Source of the DNA: JAXIPB01 sp045403155
GTDB taxonomy: Bacteria > Actinomycetota > Actinomycetes > Mycobacteriales > Micromonosporaceae
Length of the DNA: 64,000 nt
Reading direction: 5' to 3'
NCBI GenBank assembly: GCA_045403155.1
Contig: JAXIPB010000013.1
Span: 1-64,000 of the forward strand
Shown here: piece after piece, positions 9,909 to 19,348 of the stretch
Position numbering within the stretch: the first letter of the stretch is position 1
Layout: the number at the start of each line of letters is the position of its first letter
The notes under the pieces: model-generated
The model's input: the letters and a program-made list of their open reading frames with translations, nothing else
Told to the model about the DNA's origin: nothing
Databases searched by the model: none
Position numbers and translations under genes: made by a program

Positions 9909-11693
9909 TCATGCGGTCTGGTCGAGGAACTGCGTGGCGGCCAACTCGGCGTAGAGATCGTCCCTGCAGACCAGCTCGGAGTGGGTGCCAATCGCCCGTA
10001 CCGCCCCCGCGTCCATGACCACGATTCGGTCGGCCATCGTGACCGTCGAGAGTCGATGCGCGATGACCAGTACGGTCGTCTCGGCCGCTACGTCCGCGAT
10101 GGTTGCGCGAAGCGCCGCCTCGTTGACCGCGTCGAGCTGGGATGTCGCCTCGTCGAGCAGGAGCAACCGCGGCCGACGGAGCAGCGCGCGGGCGATCGCG
10201 ACTCGTTGGCGTTCGCCGCCGGAAAGTTTCGTGCCACGATGGCCGACCTGCGTCTCCAGCCCGTCGGGCAGGCTGGCGACAAGACCGTCGAGACGAGCGG
10301 TACGCAGAACCCGATGCAACTCCTCCACGGATGCATTCGGCGCGCCATACAGAAGGTTTTCGCGCAGTGAGCCGGACAGTACCGGTGCGTCCTGTTCGAC
10401 GTACCCGATCGCGGCCCGCAGCCCGGCTAAAGGCCAGTCCAACACGTCCTTCCCATCAAGGAGGACGCGTCCGGAATCCGCGTCGTAGAAACGCTCGATG
10501 AGGGAGAACACCGTGGTCTTGCCGGCGCCGGATGGACCGACGAAGGCCGTCATTCCGCCGGACGGTACGGCGAAGCTGACTCCACGGTGGACATTGGGCA
10601 GCTCGGCGCGGTACCGGAAGCGGACGTCGTCGAAGGCAACCGTGGCCGGCACCGCTGGCTTCGTGGCCGTCGGCGTCCGGCGGTCACGGCGCTCGACCGG
10701 GAGCCGCTCCGCCTCAAGGATCCGGGCGACCGCCGCGGCCCCGACTGGGTACTGCGTGACGGCCCGCACGAGCTGCCCAACCGGGGCCATCAAGTAGAAG
10801 ACGTAGAGCAGGAAGGCGACGAGGGTGGCCACGTCGATCGCGCCGGTGGCCACGCGGACGCCGCCGACGCTCAGCACCGCCACGAACGCGATCTGCGCCG
10901 CGACGCCCGCCATGTTGCCGGCCAGAGCGGACCACTTAGCCGCCCGCACGCTGGCCTGCCACGCCCCGACGGCCGCGTCCTCGACCCGTTCGCCTTCGCG
11001 CTCCTCGGCGCCCGACGCCTTGACCATCCGGACCGCGCCGAACATGCGCTCCAGGGCAGTGCCCATGGCGCCGACCGACTCCTGCGCTCGCTTGGCCGCG
11101 CTGTTGATCCTCGGCACGACAAGTCCGATGACCACCCCGGCCATGGCCAGCGCCGCCAGGGTCACGCCGAGCAGCACGATATCCATGATCGCCATGAGGA
11201 CCACGGTCGCGACGAGCGTGAGCGCCCCGGTCACGCCGCCCACCAGCGACGACGTGGTCACCTCGCGCAGGAGCGTGGTGTCCGCGGTCACGCGGGACAT
11301 GAGGTCGCCGGGCTCGCTCTGGTCGACGGCCGCGACCCGCAGTCTAAGTAGACGCCCAACGAGGCCCCGCCGCGCGGTGAGCACTACGGACTCGGCGGTT
11401 CGTTGCAGAACGTAACTGCCGATCGCACCGATGGCGGCGTTGCCGAGCACCAGCGCGGTCATGACCACCAGCGGGCCGGCCACGGACGTGCCGGCGGACA
11501 AAGCCCCGATCAACTCCCGGGCGACCAGCGGGAGCGCCAGTCCGGTTGCGCCGGTGACCAGGCTTAACAGGCCACCGGCGAGGAGCGCGATTCGGTGTGG
11601 GCGCAGGTACGCGAGGAGCACCCGCCACGCGGGCGTAGCGGGCGGAAAGATGGCGGCGGGGGCGAGCGCGCCATGCGGAAGGACCGTGTCCAC
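9909..11693 (-). CDS. ABC exporter, fused permease and ATPase
   Basis: A 594-residue half-transporter of the exporter type: six membrane helices in residues about 25-320 (for example LLAGGLLSLVTGATGLALPL) followed by the nucleotide-binding domain. Walker A is GPSGAGKTT, the signature LSGGERQRVAIARALL, Walker B LLLLDEATS and the switch His lies in IAHRLSTVT, so the ATPase site is complete. It should work as a dimer exporting a lipid, drug or peptide; nothing nearby fixes the substrate, and no partner half-transporter is present, so a homodimer is likely. A GTG start is used. It is transcribed towards the two-component genes and divergently from the VOC gene. Confidence 0.92.
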   Translation of the reverse strand: MDTVLPHGALAPAAIFPPATPAWRVLLAYLRPHRIALLAGGLLSLVTGATGLALPLVARELIGALSAGTSVAGPLVVMTALVLGNAAIGAIGSYVLQRTAESVVLTARRGLVGRLLRLRVAAVDQSEPGDLMSRVTADTTLLREVTTSSLVGGVTGALTLVATVVLMAIMDIVLLGVTLAALAMAGVVIGLVVPRINSAAKRAQESVGAMGTALERMFGAVRMVKASGAEEREGERVEDAAVGAWQASVRAAKWSALAGNMAGVAAQIAFVAVLSVGGVRVATGAIDVATLVAFLLYVFYLMAPVGQLVRAVTQYPVGAAAVARILEAERLPVERRDRRTPTATKPAVPATVAFDDVRFRYRAELPNVHRGVSFAVPSGGMTAFVGPSGAGKTTVFSLIERFYDADSGRVLLDGKDVLDWPLAGLRAAIGYVEQDAPVLSGSLRENLLYGAPNASVEELHRVLRTARLDGLVASLPDGLETQVGHRGTKLSGGERQRVAIARALLRRPRLLLLDEATSQLDAVNEAALRATIADVAAETTVLVIAHRLSTVTMADRIVVMDAGAVRAIGTHSELVCRDDLYAELAATQFLDQTA

Positions 11694-11909
11694 GACCAGA
11701 CCTTACGGCCCGATCACCGCCGCATGAAACGATCATCAGTCGGGTCTCAGGATCGGCGATCTATAACGGCCACTGCGATTTGGCCGGCACGATACTGGTC
11801 TTTTGGGGCAAATTACGTGCGCCGGTTACCCTCGTGCGCTTCGCTTCGTCATAGCACTGAGTTCGTCTAGTACTGACAGTGTTCAACGCGAGTGAGGAGG
11901 GATCCAACC

Positions 11910-12296
11910 ATGGCTCTGCAGGTGACCGCCGTCATGATCGGTGTCAACGACCTGGCGGAATCGAAGAAGTTCTATGCGGACGGCCTCGGCTGCTCGATCG
12001 CCCAGGACTACCCAGGATTCGTGTCATTCAACTTGGGCGAAGGATCGTCATCGCTCGCCCTCTACGCACGGGAGGCCGCAGCCCAGGACGCGGGTGTCTC
12101 GTCCGAGGGATCCGGATTCCGGGGAGTTTCACTCCACTACATCGTCTCGTCGAGCGGGGCCGTCGACGAGGTCATGGCCAAAGCCGTGGCGGCCGGTGGT
12201 GACGAGGTGAAGAAAGCGGCAGCGACGAACTGGGGATACTTCGGATACTTCAGCGATCCGGATGGATACCTTTGGAAGGTCGCGTCCTCCTCATAG
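11910..12296 (+). CDS. VOC-fold (glyoxalase/bleomycin resistance-like) protein
   Basis: A 128-residue protein with the beta-alpha-beta-beta-beta pattern of the vicinal oxygen chelate fold: VTAVMIGVNDLAESKKFYAD at the start, FNLGEGSSSLALY in the middle and GYFSDPDGYLWKVA at the end. GAGGAGG at 11893-11899 sits about ten bases before the ATG at 11910, which fixes the start; a GTG six codons upstream is in frame but overlaps the ribosome site. The final DPDGYLWKV motif is typical of small stand-alone VOC proteins whose substrate is usually unknown. A glutathione- or mycothiol-linked enzyme, a resistance protein or a simple binder are all possible. It stands alone, divergent from the ABC exporter. 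Confidence 0.88.
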   Translation: MALQVTAVMIGVNDLAESKKFYADGLGCSIAQDYPGFVSFNLGEGSSSLALYAREAAAQDAGVSSEGSGFRGVSLHYIVSSSGAVDEVMAKAVAAGGDEVKKAAATNWGYFGYFSDPDGYLWKVASSS

Positions 12297-12459
12297 CTAG
12301 GTAACCAACGTCGTGCCATGATCCGCCAATGTGGACCCCGTGCCCTGTTGCGTGTCGTGGAATCACGTGAGAGGCTGCCCCTCGGCGTGGCTGCAGGCGT
12401 TCCCAAGCGAGCGACGATAGGGTGCAGCTGTCCGTCCCCTCACGGCAGGAGTCAGCGCT

Positions 12460-12555
12460 ATGGGTGTGTTCGACACCTTGTTCTTCCTTGTGGGCATTCC
12501 GATGTGCCTGGTCGCGTGCGCGGCCGCGCTCACCGCGCTGCGGCGCGCCGTCTGA
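12460..12555 (+). CDS. Small hydrophobic membrane peptide (31 residues)
   Basis: The ATG at 12460 is preceded by GCAGGAG about nine bases upstream and opens a 31-codon frame ending TGA at 12555. The peptide is one hydrophobic helix (TLFFLVGIPMCLVACAAAL) followed by a short basic end (RRAV), the look of a single-pass small membrane protein. It lies 37 bp before pepN on the same strand. Short frames arise by chance, but the ribosome site, helix and basic tail together support a real gene. No function can be assigned. Confidence 0.5.
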   Translation: MGVFDTLFFLVGIPMCLVACAAALTALRRAV

Positions 12556-12592
12556 CGCTGGCGTACCCGGCGGCTCGTGACAGACTCGCGGC

Positions 12593-15142
12593 ATGTCAGG
12601 TGCCCGCAACCTTCGCGAGACCGAGGCCACCGAGCGCGCACGTCTGCTCGACGTCACGTCGTACGACATCGTCTTGGATCTCGCCGACGCTGGCGGGGGA
12701 AACGGCGAGCGGACCTTCCGGTGTCGGACCGAGGCCCGGTTCTCCTGCGCAGAACGGGGTGCCTCGACGACCATCGAGGTGGCTGCCGACACGATCCATT
12801 CGGCGGCACTGAACGACGTCTCCGTCGACGCGTCCAGCTGGTCCGCCGAGGGTGGGCTGGCGCTGACGGGACTCGCCGCCGAGAACACGCTCATCGTCGA
12901 CGCGGACTTCGCGTACTGCCCGACCGAACAGGGGCTTCACCGAGCGGTTGACCCCTCCGACGCCGAGGTCTACCTCTACACCCAGTTTGAGCCCGCTGAC
13001 GCCCAGCGCGTCTTCGCGTGCTTCGATCAACCCGACCTCAAGGCGACCTTCACCTGGCACGTCACCGCTCCAGCCGCGTGGCGCGTGGTGTCCAACATGC
13101 CGGTGGCGAGGGAGGAACCGGGCCCGACCGGATCCCGCACGGTCCACTTTGAACCATCGGTGCGGATGAGTACCTACGTCAACGCGCTGTGCGCCGGGCC
13201 CTTCCACGAGGTACGGCGGATGTACGACGGAATCGACCTCGGGCTGCTGTGCCGCGCCTCGCTAGCGCCGCACCTCGACGTCGACGTCCTGTTCGACGTC
13301 ACCACCCGCGGCTTGGACTTTTTCCAGGCGAACTTCAGCGTGCCCTACCCGTTGTCGAAGTACGACCAGGTCTTCGTTCCCGAGTTCGCCGGCGCCATGG
13401 AGAACATGGGGTGCGTCACCTACGCCGACAACCAGTCTCTGTTCCGTGACACACCAACCGAGGCGCAGCTCCAGTTCCGCTCGATGGTGATGCTCCACGA
13501 GATGGCACACATGTGGTTCGGCGATCTCGTCACGATGCGCTGGTGGGGTGACCTCTGGCTCAACGAATCGTTCGCCACGTGGGCCGCCGCGTGGGCTCTC
13601 TCCGACAACCGGCGGTTCGCCGACACGGCGTGGCCCTCGTTTCTGGTCGAGTGGAAGGCCGAGGGCTACGCGGCCGACCAGTTGAGCTCGACGCACCCCG
13701 TGAGCACCGAGATCGTCGACATCCACGCGATGGAGGTGAACACGGACCGGATCACGTACGGGAAAGGCGCGGCCGTCCTCAAGCAGATCGTCGCATACGT
13801 CGGCATCGGACCATTCGTCGCGGGCCTGCGGACCTACTTCGAGCGCCACGCCTGGGGCAGCACCGAACTCGATGACCTGCTTGCCGCGCTGGAGGCCGCC
13901 TCGGGCAGGCCGGTACGGGCGTTCGCGGCCCAGTGGCTGCAGACGGCCCAGGTCAACACGCTGCGCGCCGAGGTTGACATCGCTCCGGACGGTACATACG
14001 GCGCGGTCGCCATCCGGCAGGAGGCGCCGCGGACGCACCCGACGCTTCGCACCCACAGCATCGCGATCGGGCTCTTCGACCGGCGAGGCGAGAGTCTCGT
14101 TCGCCGCGACCGCGTCGCCGTCGAGGTGACCGGGGAGCGCACCGCGGTGCCAGAGCTGTCCGGTGTTCCCGCGGCCGATCTGCTGCTGCTGAACGACGAC
14201 GACCTCACCTACGCGAAGGTGCGCTTCGACGAACGGTCAATCGACACCATCATGGAGAGCCTGGGCGATCTGACCGAGCCGCTCGGCCGCGCACTGTGCT
14301 GGGCGGCCCTGTGGGACATGGTGCGCGACGCCGAGATCGCAGCCCGCGACTACCTTCGGGTCGTCGCCACCGGGCTACCGCGCGAATCCGACCCGAGCCT
14401 GGTGAGGACCACGCTCGCCCACGCCGAGAGGGCGCTGAGCTATTTCGCCGACCCCGATTGGGCGCCAACTGGATGGGATCGGCTGGCCCAGTTGGCCAGG
14501 GAAAACGCCGCAGCCCCGTCCGCCTCCCAGCGGACCTGGGCGATGGTCTATGCGTCCGCCGCCCGCGGAGACGCCGATCTGTCCACAGTAGCCGGTTGGC
14601 GCGCGGGCGTCGGCGTGCCCGATGGGCTCCAGGTCAAGTCCGATCTGCGATGGGAGCTGCTCCAATCGCTTGTGGCCGCCGGTGCGGCCGGCCCGGCCGA
14701 TATCGACGCTGAGGCGGCGGCCGATCCGACCACCAGCGGCATGGTCGCAGCCGCATGCTGCCGCGCGCTCATCCCGTCCGCCGATGCCAAGGCCGCCGCG
14801 TGGGCGGCCATCATCAATCCCGCGACCCCGATGAACACGCGCCGGGCGATGATGGAGGGCTTTCAGCATCCCTCGCAGGTCACACTCACGGCACCGTACG
14901 CGGCGGCGTACCTCGACGCACTCCCCAGCATCCTTCAAACGTGGGAGTTCCTACCTGCACAGATTCTCACGGCGATAGCCTTCCCAACGCACCAGGTAAA
15001 CCGGGAGACCCTCGACCAAGTCGACCGGTGGCTGGCCGACTCCGATCCCTCGCAAGCGCTTCGTCGGCTCGTCTCAGACCGCCGGGACGACACGCTGCGG
15101 GCGATACACGCTCGTGCCCGCGACGCCGCTTCACGGCGATGA
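12593..15142 (+). CDS. pepN: Aminopeptidase N (M1 family)
   Basis: An 849-residue zinc aminopeptidase of the M1 family, the usual length for actinobacterial PepN. The exopeptidase motif GAMEN is near residue 268, and the zinc site HEMAHMWFGDLVTMRWW followed by LNESFA near residue 320 supplies both His ligands, the catalytic Glu and the distal Glu. The substrate N-terminus pocket (YTQFEPADAQRVFACFDQPD) is also present. It removes N-terminal residues from cytoplasmic peptides during protein turnover and has no signal peptide. No strong ribosome site precedes the ATG. It converges on the XRE/membrane gene pair with a gap of only 16 bp. Confidence 0.95.
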   Translation: MSGARNLRETEATERARLLDVTSYDIVLDLADAGGGNGERTFRCRTEARFSCAERGASTTIEVAADTIHSAALNDVSVDASSWSAEGGLALTGLAAENTLIVDADFAYCPTEQGLHRAVDPSDAEVYLYTQFEPADAQRVFACFDQPDLKATFTWHVTAPAAWRVVSNMPVAREEPGPTGSRTVHFEPSVRMSTYVNALCAGPFHEVRRMYDGIDLGLLCRASLAPHLDVDVLFDVTTRGLDFFQANFSVPYPLSKYDQVFVPEFAGAMENMGCVTYADNQSLFRDTPTEAQLQFRSMVMLHEMAHMWFGDLVTMRWWGDLWLNESFATWAAAWALSDNRRFADTAWPSFLVEWKAEGYAADQLSSTHPVSTEIVDIHAMEVNTDRITYGKGAAVLKQIVAYVGIGPFVAGLRTYFERHAWGSTELDDLLAALEAASGRPVRAFAAQWLQTAQVNTLRAEVDIAPDGTYGAVAIRQEAPRTHPTLRTHSIAIGLFDRRGESLVRRDRVAVEVTGERTAVPELSGVPAADLLLLNDDDLTYAKVRFDERSIDTIMESLGDLTEPLGRALCWAALWDMVRDAEIAARDYLRVVATGLPRESDPSLVRTTLAHAERALSYFADPDWAPTGWDRLAQLARENAAAPSASQRTWAMVYASAARGDADLSTVAGWRAGVGVPDGLQVKSDLRWELLQSLVAAGAAGPADIDAEAAADPTTSGMVAAACCRALIPSADAKAAAWAAIINPATPMNTRRAMMEGFQHPSQVTLTAPYAAAYLDALPSILQTWEFLPAQILTAIAFPTHQVNRETLDQVDRWLADSDPSQALRRLVSDRRDDTLRAIHARARDAASRR

Positions 15143-15158
15143 CGACCTTTCCGACCAA

Positions 15159-15383
15159 CTACTCCCCGGCGTCGGGATACTGAAAGACGTCATCGAGAGA
15201 AACTTTGAACACCCGAGCGATCTGAAAGGCCATTTCGAGGGACGGGGAGTAGCGCCCCTGCTCGATCGCGATGATGGTTTGCCGAGTCACTCCGACCCGA
15301 CTAGCGAGCTCCGCTTGCGTCATTTCGCCGTTCGCGAACCGCAGGATTCGGATCGAATTAGTGACGCTGGTGGGCTTGCCCAC
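15159..15383 (-). CDS. Small XRE-family regulator (YgzD/YozG-like)
   Basis: A 74-residue protein that is almost entirely one helix-turn-helix: RFANGEMTQAELASRVGVT, TIIAIEQGRYSPSLEMAFQI, then FKVSLDDVFQY. This short type commonly sits next to a small multi-helix membrane protein and represses the pair. Here it begins with GTG three bases after the stop of the membrane gene, so translation is coupled. An inverted repeat overlapping the operon's -35 box is the likely binding site. What signal lifts repression is unknown. Confidence 0.88.
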   Translation of the reverse strand: MGKPTSVTNSIRILRFANGEMTQAELASRVGVTRQTIIAIEQGRYSPSLEMAFQIARVFKVSLDDVFQYPDAGE

Positions 15384-15385
15384 GG

Positions 15386-15805
15386 CTACAGCCCTCGGCG
15401 GTACGCGACGAGCTTCACGGGCGAACTGACGAGCGAGGACACGACGAACACCGCGTATATCGCGTTGGCGATCCAGAAGTAGTCAACCTCCATCATCGCC
15501 AGGACCAGCGGCACCACCATGCCGGCGCCGAGGACGATCCCGCCGACATACTCGCCGAAGCGGTTGATGTCCCTGTCCCGCACATCGGTCTTGTCGGCCT
15601 CACTGGGCTTGGCGATTGCGACCGCGATGCGTCCGACGATCGACAATACAATGGCGATGCCGATGGTCCAGAGCATCGTCGACACGTAGGGCACCTCGGT
15701 CAGGGGCTCGCCGTCCGCCCGCCCGAGGATGATGGCGAGGTACGCCGCGTAGGTACCGACACTGACCACGAGGTAGACCCACGTGCCCTTCTCCTCGAAC
15801 GACAT
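15386..15805 (-). CDS. Four-helix membrane protein paired with XRE regulator
   Basis: A protein of 139 residues with four predicted membrane segments (WVYLVVSVGTYAAYLAIIL, MLWTIGIAIVLSIVGRIAV, YVGGIVLGAGMVVPLVLAM and ANAIYAVFVVSSLVSS) and a charged loop between the second and third. The ATG at 15805 is preferred over an in-frame GTG at 15811 because AGGGGAG lies just upstream with good spacing. Proteins of this shape accompany small XRE repressors in many actinobacteria; they may sense membrane state or be the regulated function, but I cannot assign a reaction. It is the first gene of the two-gene operon. Confidence 0.8.
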   Translation of the reverse strand: MSFEEKGTWVYLVVSVGTYAAYLAIILGRADGEPLTEVPYVSTMLWTIGIAIVLSIVGRIAVAIAKPSEADKTDVRDRDINRFGEYVGGIVLGAGMVVPLVLAMMEVDYFWIANAIYAVFVVSSLVSSPVKLVAYRRGL

Positions 15806-15841
15806 ACCCACTCCCCTGACTGGCCGTTAGCGACATCGGCC

Positions 15842-15882
15842 AATGTACAGGAGAGCAGACACAATGTCAAGTATCTTTGACG
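15842..15882 (-). promoter_or_regulatory. SigA-type promoter with overlapping operator for the membrane/XRE operon
   Basis: On the minus strand TTGACA (plus coordinates 15865-15870) and TACATT (15842-15847) are separated by exactly 17 bp, a near-consensus housekeeping promoter. An inverted repeat, TGTCAAGTATCTTTGACG at 15865-15882, covers the -35 box and extends upstream. Predicted transcription start is about 15835, giving a leader of about 30 bases to the ATG at 15805. The operator position fits autorepression by the XRE protein. Confidence 0.75.
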
Positions 15883-15903
15883 TCCGTTCCCGCGGAGTCG
15901 CGT

Positions 15904-17695
15904 TTAGAGCAACTCGTGGAGAGCGGGGTTGTCGATGTCCGCGCCGAGCAGTCGAGCGGACGCGAGCGCGGACTGGTCGCCCAGGCGGGACCGGTGCAGG
16001 TGGCTACGCACCACAAACTCGCGCATGTCACAGCGCGCGGCCAGCGACGCCAGGGTCCCGACGAACGCACGAGCCCGATCCTCGTCGTGGTGATCCAAGG
16101 CCGTGGTGACCGTGGCGTCCAGGGCGTATGCGTGGACCCACTGGTAGCGGTCGGATACGCGGATGCACCGGGACACCGCCTCGCCAAGCCATTCCGTGGC
16201 GGCGATTCGATCGCCCCGACCGGCGTGGAGCAGGCCGAGACCACGGGCGGCCATGCCCTCCCAGCACGGATCATCAAGCTGGCAGGCCAGCCCCCAGGCC
16301 TGCGCCAGTCCATCGGCCGCACCGTCGAGGTCGCCGGACCTCAGGTCGAGCTCCGCCCGAAGCGCCTGTGGCCAAGGCAGGAACGCGATCCAACGCTGCT
16401 GATGCACCAGGTCCAGCGAGCGCGCCAACGCGGCGGCGGACTGGCTGCGTTCGCCGCGCAACAGGTGGGCCCGGGCCAGGATCGACAACGACCACGCCTG
16501 CTGCCGATGATCGGCGCAGCGATCGGCGTGCCCGACGGACTCGTCGAGGTATGTGAATGCCGCGGGATAGTCGCCGATGTCCGAGGCGTTCATGCCCCGT
16601 ACGCCGAGTATCGCGGCGAGCTGCTCGTCGGTCTCGGCCATTGACTGGGCCTTGCCCAACCAGGAGTCGGCGGTCTTGCGCCGACCCGCCTGCACCTCGA
16701 CGAACCCCAACTCCCGATGGGCGGTCACCGCCGTGGCGCGGTCGCCAGCCCGCGTAGCCAGCTGGATCGCCTCGTGGAGCGCCACCGCGCCCTCCTCGTC
16801 CCGACCCCGGGCGGCGTGGACCAGCGCACCGCCGAGGGCGGCCAGCGCGCGGGCCTGCAGCGTGGCATCCCGGCAGCGCTCCGCCTCGACCACGGCCCGG
16901 CGCAGACTCTGTAGACCGGCGTCTACCGCGCCGGCCACGATGGCGGCGCGGCCGGCTTCGAGCTGACTCTCGGCGGCCGCGCGGCCGCCGACGGGGCGAG
17001 CCGTCAGCGACGCCGAGCCCGCGGGCCGCGGCCTCCCGTAACGCCGCGGAGGCTTCGACGCCGAGCTCCCGTCGCATGATGTCCTCGCAGATCGCGACCT
17101 GCTTCAGCGCCGCGGCTCTATCGCCATTGGCGGCGAGGCACCGGACCAACAGCTCGTGATTGCCTTCCTCGAGCGGGTTGCGAGCCACTGCCCGCGAGGC
17201 GAGTGCAATTGCCGCGTCGGCCCGCCCGGTCGCCAGTAAGGTGACCGCGGCCTGACGCAGCCGCGCCTCGATCGCGGCCGAGACGCGGTGTCGTGCCACC
17301 ACCAGCCAGGACTCGAACTCCAGGCAGGAGGCCAAATGAACGCCCTCGAGCAGCTCGCCACCGCCATCCGGGAATAGACCGTCGTCGGCGATCTCGCCGG
17401 TCAGCACGTCGACATCGACGACCGTGTCGTCGCCGAGCGTCGCGGAGACCGGGTCACCGCTGAACGCGTGCGGCGCGCCGAGGGCCCGCCGCAGCTCGGC
17501 GAGCGACCAGCGCAACGCGCCCAGGGGATCGTTGGCGTCGGCGAAGAGCAGTTCGGCCAGGTGCCGTCGGCTGGACGGCCGCTCCGCCAGGAGCACGTAG
17601 CTGAGGAGAGCCCACGCCTTTCGCCCCCGCGGTGGCTGGACCGGCCGGCCATCGCGCTCGATGGCCGGCACTCCCAGCAGCCGAATGGTCAACAC
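15904..17695 (-). pseudogene. SARP/BTAD-type regulator with TPR tail, one frameshift
   Basis: From the GTG at 17695 (GAGGAGGTGAG upstream) the protein opens with a winged-helix of the OmpR/SARP type (TIRLLGVPAIERDGRPVQPP, RHLAELLFADAND, LRWSLAELRRALG) and a bacterial transcriptional activation domain (NPLEEGNHELLVRCLAANGD). After ALREAAARGLGVADGSP the frame degenerates into Arg-rich sequence. The true continuation (GGRAAAESQLEAGRAAIVAG, then TPR-like helices to the stop at 15904) is one frame over. Deleting one G from the GGGG at 16993-16996 restores DGSPVGGRAAAE, so a homopolymer error is a strong alternative to real decay. Repaired, it would be about 597 residues and no ATPase domain would be present. 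The methyltransferase gene lies 40 bp upstream on the same strand. Confidence 0.8.
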
Positions 17696-17735
17696 GGACT
17701 CACCTCCTCAACGGAAGCAGGCGGGCTGGCGTGCT

Positions 17736-18554
17736 TTACCCGCGCCGGACGCCAACGGCTTCGAGGTACTCGGCCGCGGCTGCGACCGTCCTGTCGTCGG
17801 CCCGATTGTACGTCCGGGCGACGTTGGCAAGATCGTCGGCGAACCGCTCCAGATCCGGTCCGGACAGATTGCCGGCCAGCCTCGTGATCGGGCCGTAGTA
17901 GTGGCGGAACCACTCCGAGAAGTGCTCGGGTGAGTGGTACCGAAACACGTACTCCCGCTTTGTGTGGCTGATCCACTCAACCCGGTCGCCGAAGAGCTCG
18001 GTCAGGTACTCCGGCGTTCCCCACATCACCGCTGGGCGGACGCCCGCCGGCGGTGGCGCCCAGCCACCCACCGTCTTGAACAGCTGCCCGATCATGCCGC
18101 TCGGTGTCCAGCTGGCCAATGCGATCTTCCCGCCCACGTTGGTCACTCGGACCAGTTCGTCGGCGGCCCGCTGGTGGTTGGGGGCGAACATCACGCCGAC
18201 CGTGCTCAGTGCCAGGTCGAAGTAGCCATCGGTGAAGGGCAGCTCCTCGGCGTCGCCCTCGGTGAATGTCACCGGCACCTGTACGGCGGCCGCCCGCTCT
18301 CGGCCCTGCGCCAGAAGGTTGGTGGCGTAGTCAACGCCGGTGGCCTCGGCGAACCGCAGGGCCGCCGCGATCGCCGCGTTGCCCTGTCCACATGCGACAT
18401 CCAGAACTCGCTGCCCGGCACGAATGTCGGCCGACTCAACCAGCCGTTCGGCCATGATCTGCAGTGTGTTACCGACGCGCGTGTAATCTCCCGTCTCCCA
18501 GCCTGCGCGCTGTGCCTTCTTGATCGCATCGAAGTCGATCATGGTGCTCGTCAT
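17736..18554 (-). CDS. Class I SAM-dependent methyltransferase
   Basis: A 272-residue methyltransferase with motif I VLDVACGQGNAAIAAA, an acidic motif II (ATGVDYATNLL), GDAEELPFTDGYFDLALS (motifs III-IV) and the later GGKIALASWTPSG. This is the Methyltransf_11/25 type acting on small molecules such as quinones, sterol-like lipids or secondary metabolites; the acceptor cannot be read from sequence. AAGGAGGATG-like DNA before the ATG at 18554 supports the start. It lies directly upstream of the SARP-type regulator on the same strand and the two are probably co-transcribed. Its own promoter should lie in the 110 bp shared with the NlpC gene's terminator. Confidence 0.88.
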   Translation of the reverse strand: MTSTMIDFDAIKKAQRAGWETGDYTRVGNTLQIMAERLVESADIRAGQRVLDVACGQGNAAIAAALRFAEATGVDYATNLLAQGRERAAAVQVPVTFTEGDAEELPFTDGYFDLALSTVGVMFAPNHQRAADELVRVTNVGGKIALASWTPSGMIGQLFKTVGGWAPPPAGVRPAVMWGTPEYLTELFGDRVEWISHTKREYVFRYHSPEHFSEWFRHYYGPITRLAGNLSGPDLERFADDLANVARTYNRADDRTVAAAAEYLEAVGVRRG

Positions 18555-18613
18555 GACATCCTCCTTCGCCGCCGGCGGCGGCTACGAGGCCAGCGAACAC
18601 CTTCGCCGTGTGA

Positions 18614-18664
18614 CGGCCCGTGTGAGCACGAGCGTCCGCCCGTGTGCGCCGGCTCACACAGCCG
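18614..18664 (-). terminator. Hairpin terminator after the NlpC/P60 gene
   Basis: GTGTGAGC (18620-18627) and GCTCACAC (18652-18659) are perfectly complementary, and CGGC/GCCG just outside (18614-18617 and 18661-18664) can extend the stem. It begins at the stop codon of the NlpC/P60 gene and precedes the methyltransferase gene. No T tract is present, as is common in high-GC actinobacteria. Confidence 0.45.
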
Positions 18665-18665
18665 T

Positions 18666-19298
18666 TCACGCTGGCTGACGCAGCGCGGTCGTGGTCAGCG
18701 GGCCGACGATGCCGTCCACCTCGAGCTTCCGTGCTCGCTGGAACGCCCGGACGGCGGCGTCGGTGCGGGGCCCGAACACGCCGTCGGCTGGCCCCGGGTC
18801 GAACTCGTGCATCTGAAGGCGCCGTTGAATCCAACGGACATCCTCACCGCGGTCCCCCATGCTGATCAGCCCTTGGCGGGAATTCGCGCGGCCGCGGTCG
18901 AGCCCCGGTATGAACCCCGCGTGGGTCCACGGGCGGCCGCCGCTGGAGAAGACGTTGACGCCGTACGCAGTGCCGCGCGCCTCGATCGTCTTGCCGTCTC
19001 CGAGCGAGATGGCGACATGGTCGCCACCTGGGCCCTCCTTGATCCGGAACAGCAACGCTCCGCGGGTCCGGCGACCGGTGTCCACATCGATCAGGGTTCC
19101 GGCCCGTCGGCAGGCGTCCCGCTGATTCTGTGCCCCGTCAACGAAGCGGACTCCACATCGGCGAGACGCCCACTCACACAGTTCAGAACAGTCGAACGCG
19201 TCCGGATCGGGGTCATTGAAGCTGGCCTCGGCGCCGAAGATGTAGGGGTCGCCTCGCTGGGAAAGCGCGATCGAAACAAAGTCATCCAGGGTTGCCAT
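18666..19298 (-). CDS. NlpC/P60 peptidase with peptidoglycan-binding domain
   Basis: A 210-residue protein. The N-terminal half is an NlpC/P60-like cysteine peptidase: catalytic Cys in DAFDCSELCEW near residue 37 and catalytic His in GGDHVAISLGDG near residue 93. The C-terminal half is a PG_binding_1 domain (SMGDRGEDVRWIQRRLQ, PADGVFGPRTDAAVRAFQ, VDGIVGPLTTTAL). The family cleaves peptide bonds in cell-wall stem peptides, or in small substrates. There is no obvious signal peptide, which is odd for a wall hydrolase and leaves export by a non-Sec route, lysis-dependent release, or an intracellular role open. The small basic protein gene lies 50 bp upstream on the same strand. Confidence 0.85.
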   Translation of the reverse strand: MATLDDFVSIALSQRGDPYIFGAEASFNDPDPDAFDCSELCEWASRRCGVRFVDGAQNQRDACRRAGTLIDVDTGRRTRGALLFRIKEGPGGDHVAISLGDGKTIEARGTAYGVNVFSSGGRPWTHAGFIPGLDRGRANSRQGLISMGDRGEDVRWIQRRLQMHEFDPGPADGVFGPRTDAAVRAFQRARKLEVDGIVGPLTTTALRQPA

Positions 19299-19348
19299 CG
19301 GTCTCTCACTTTCGTTCAGGGCGGGATAAGACTCCCGGGAGTCTCGAA

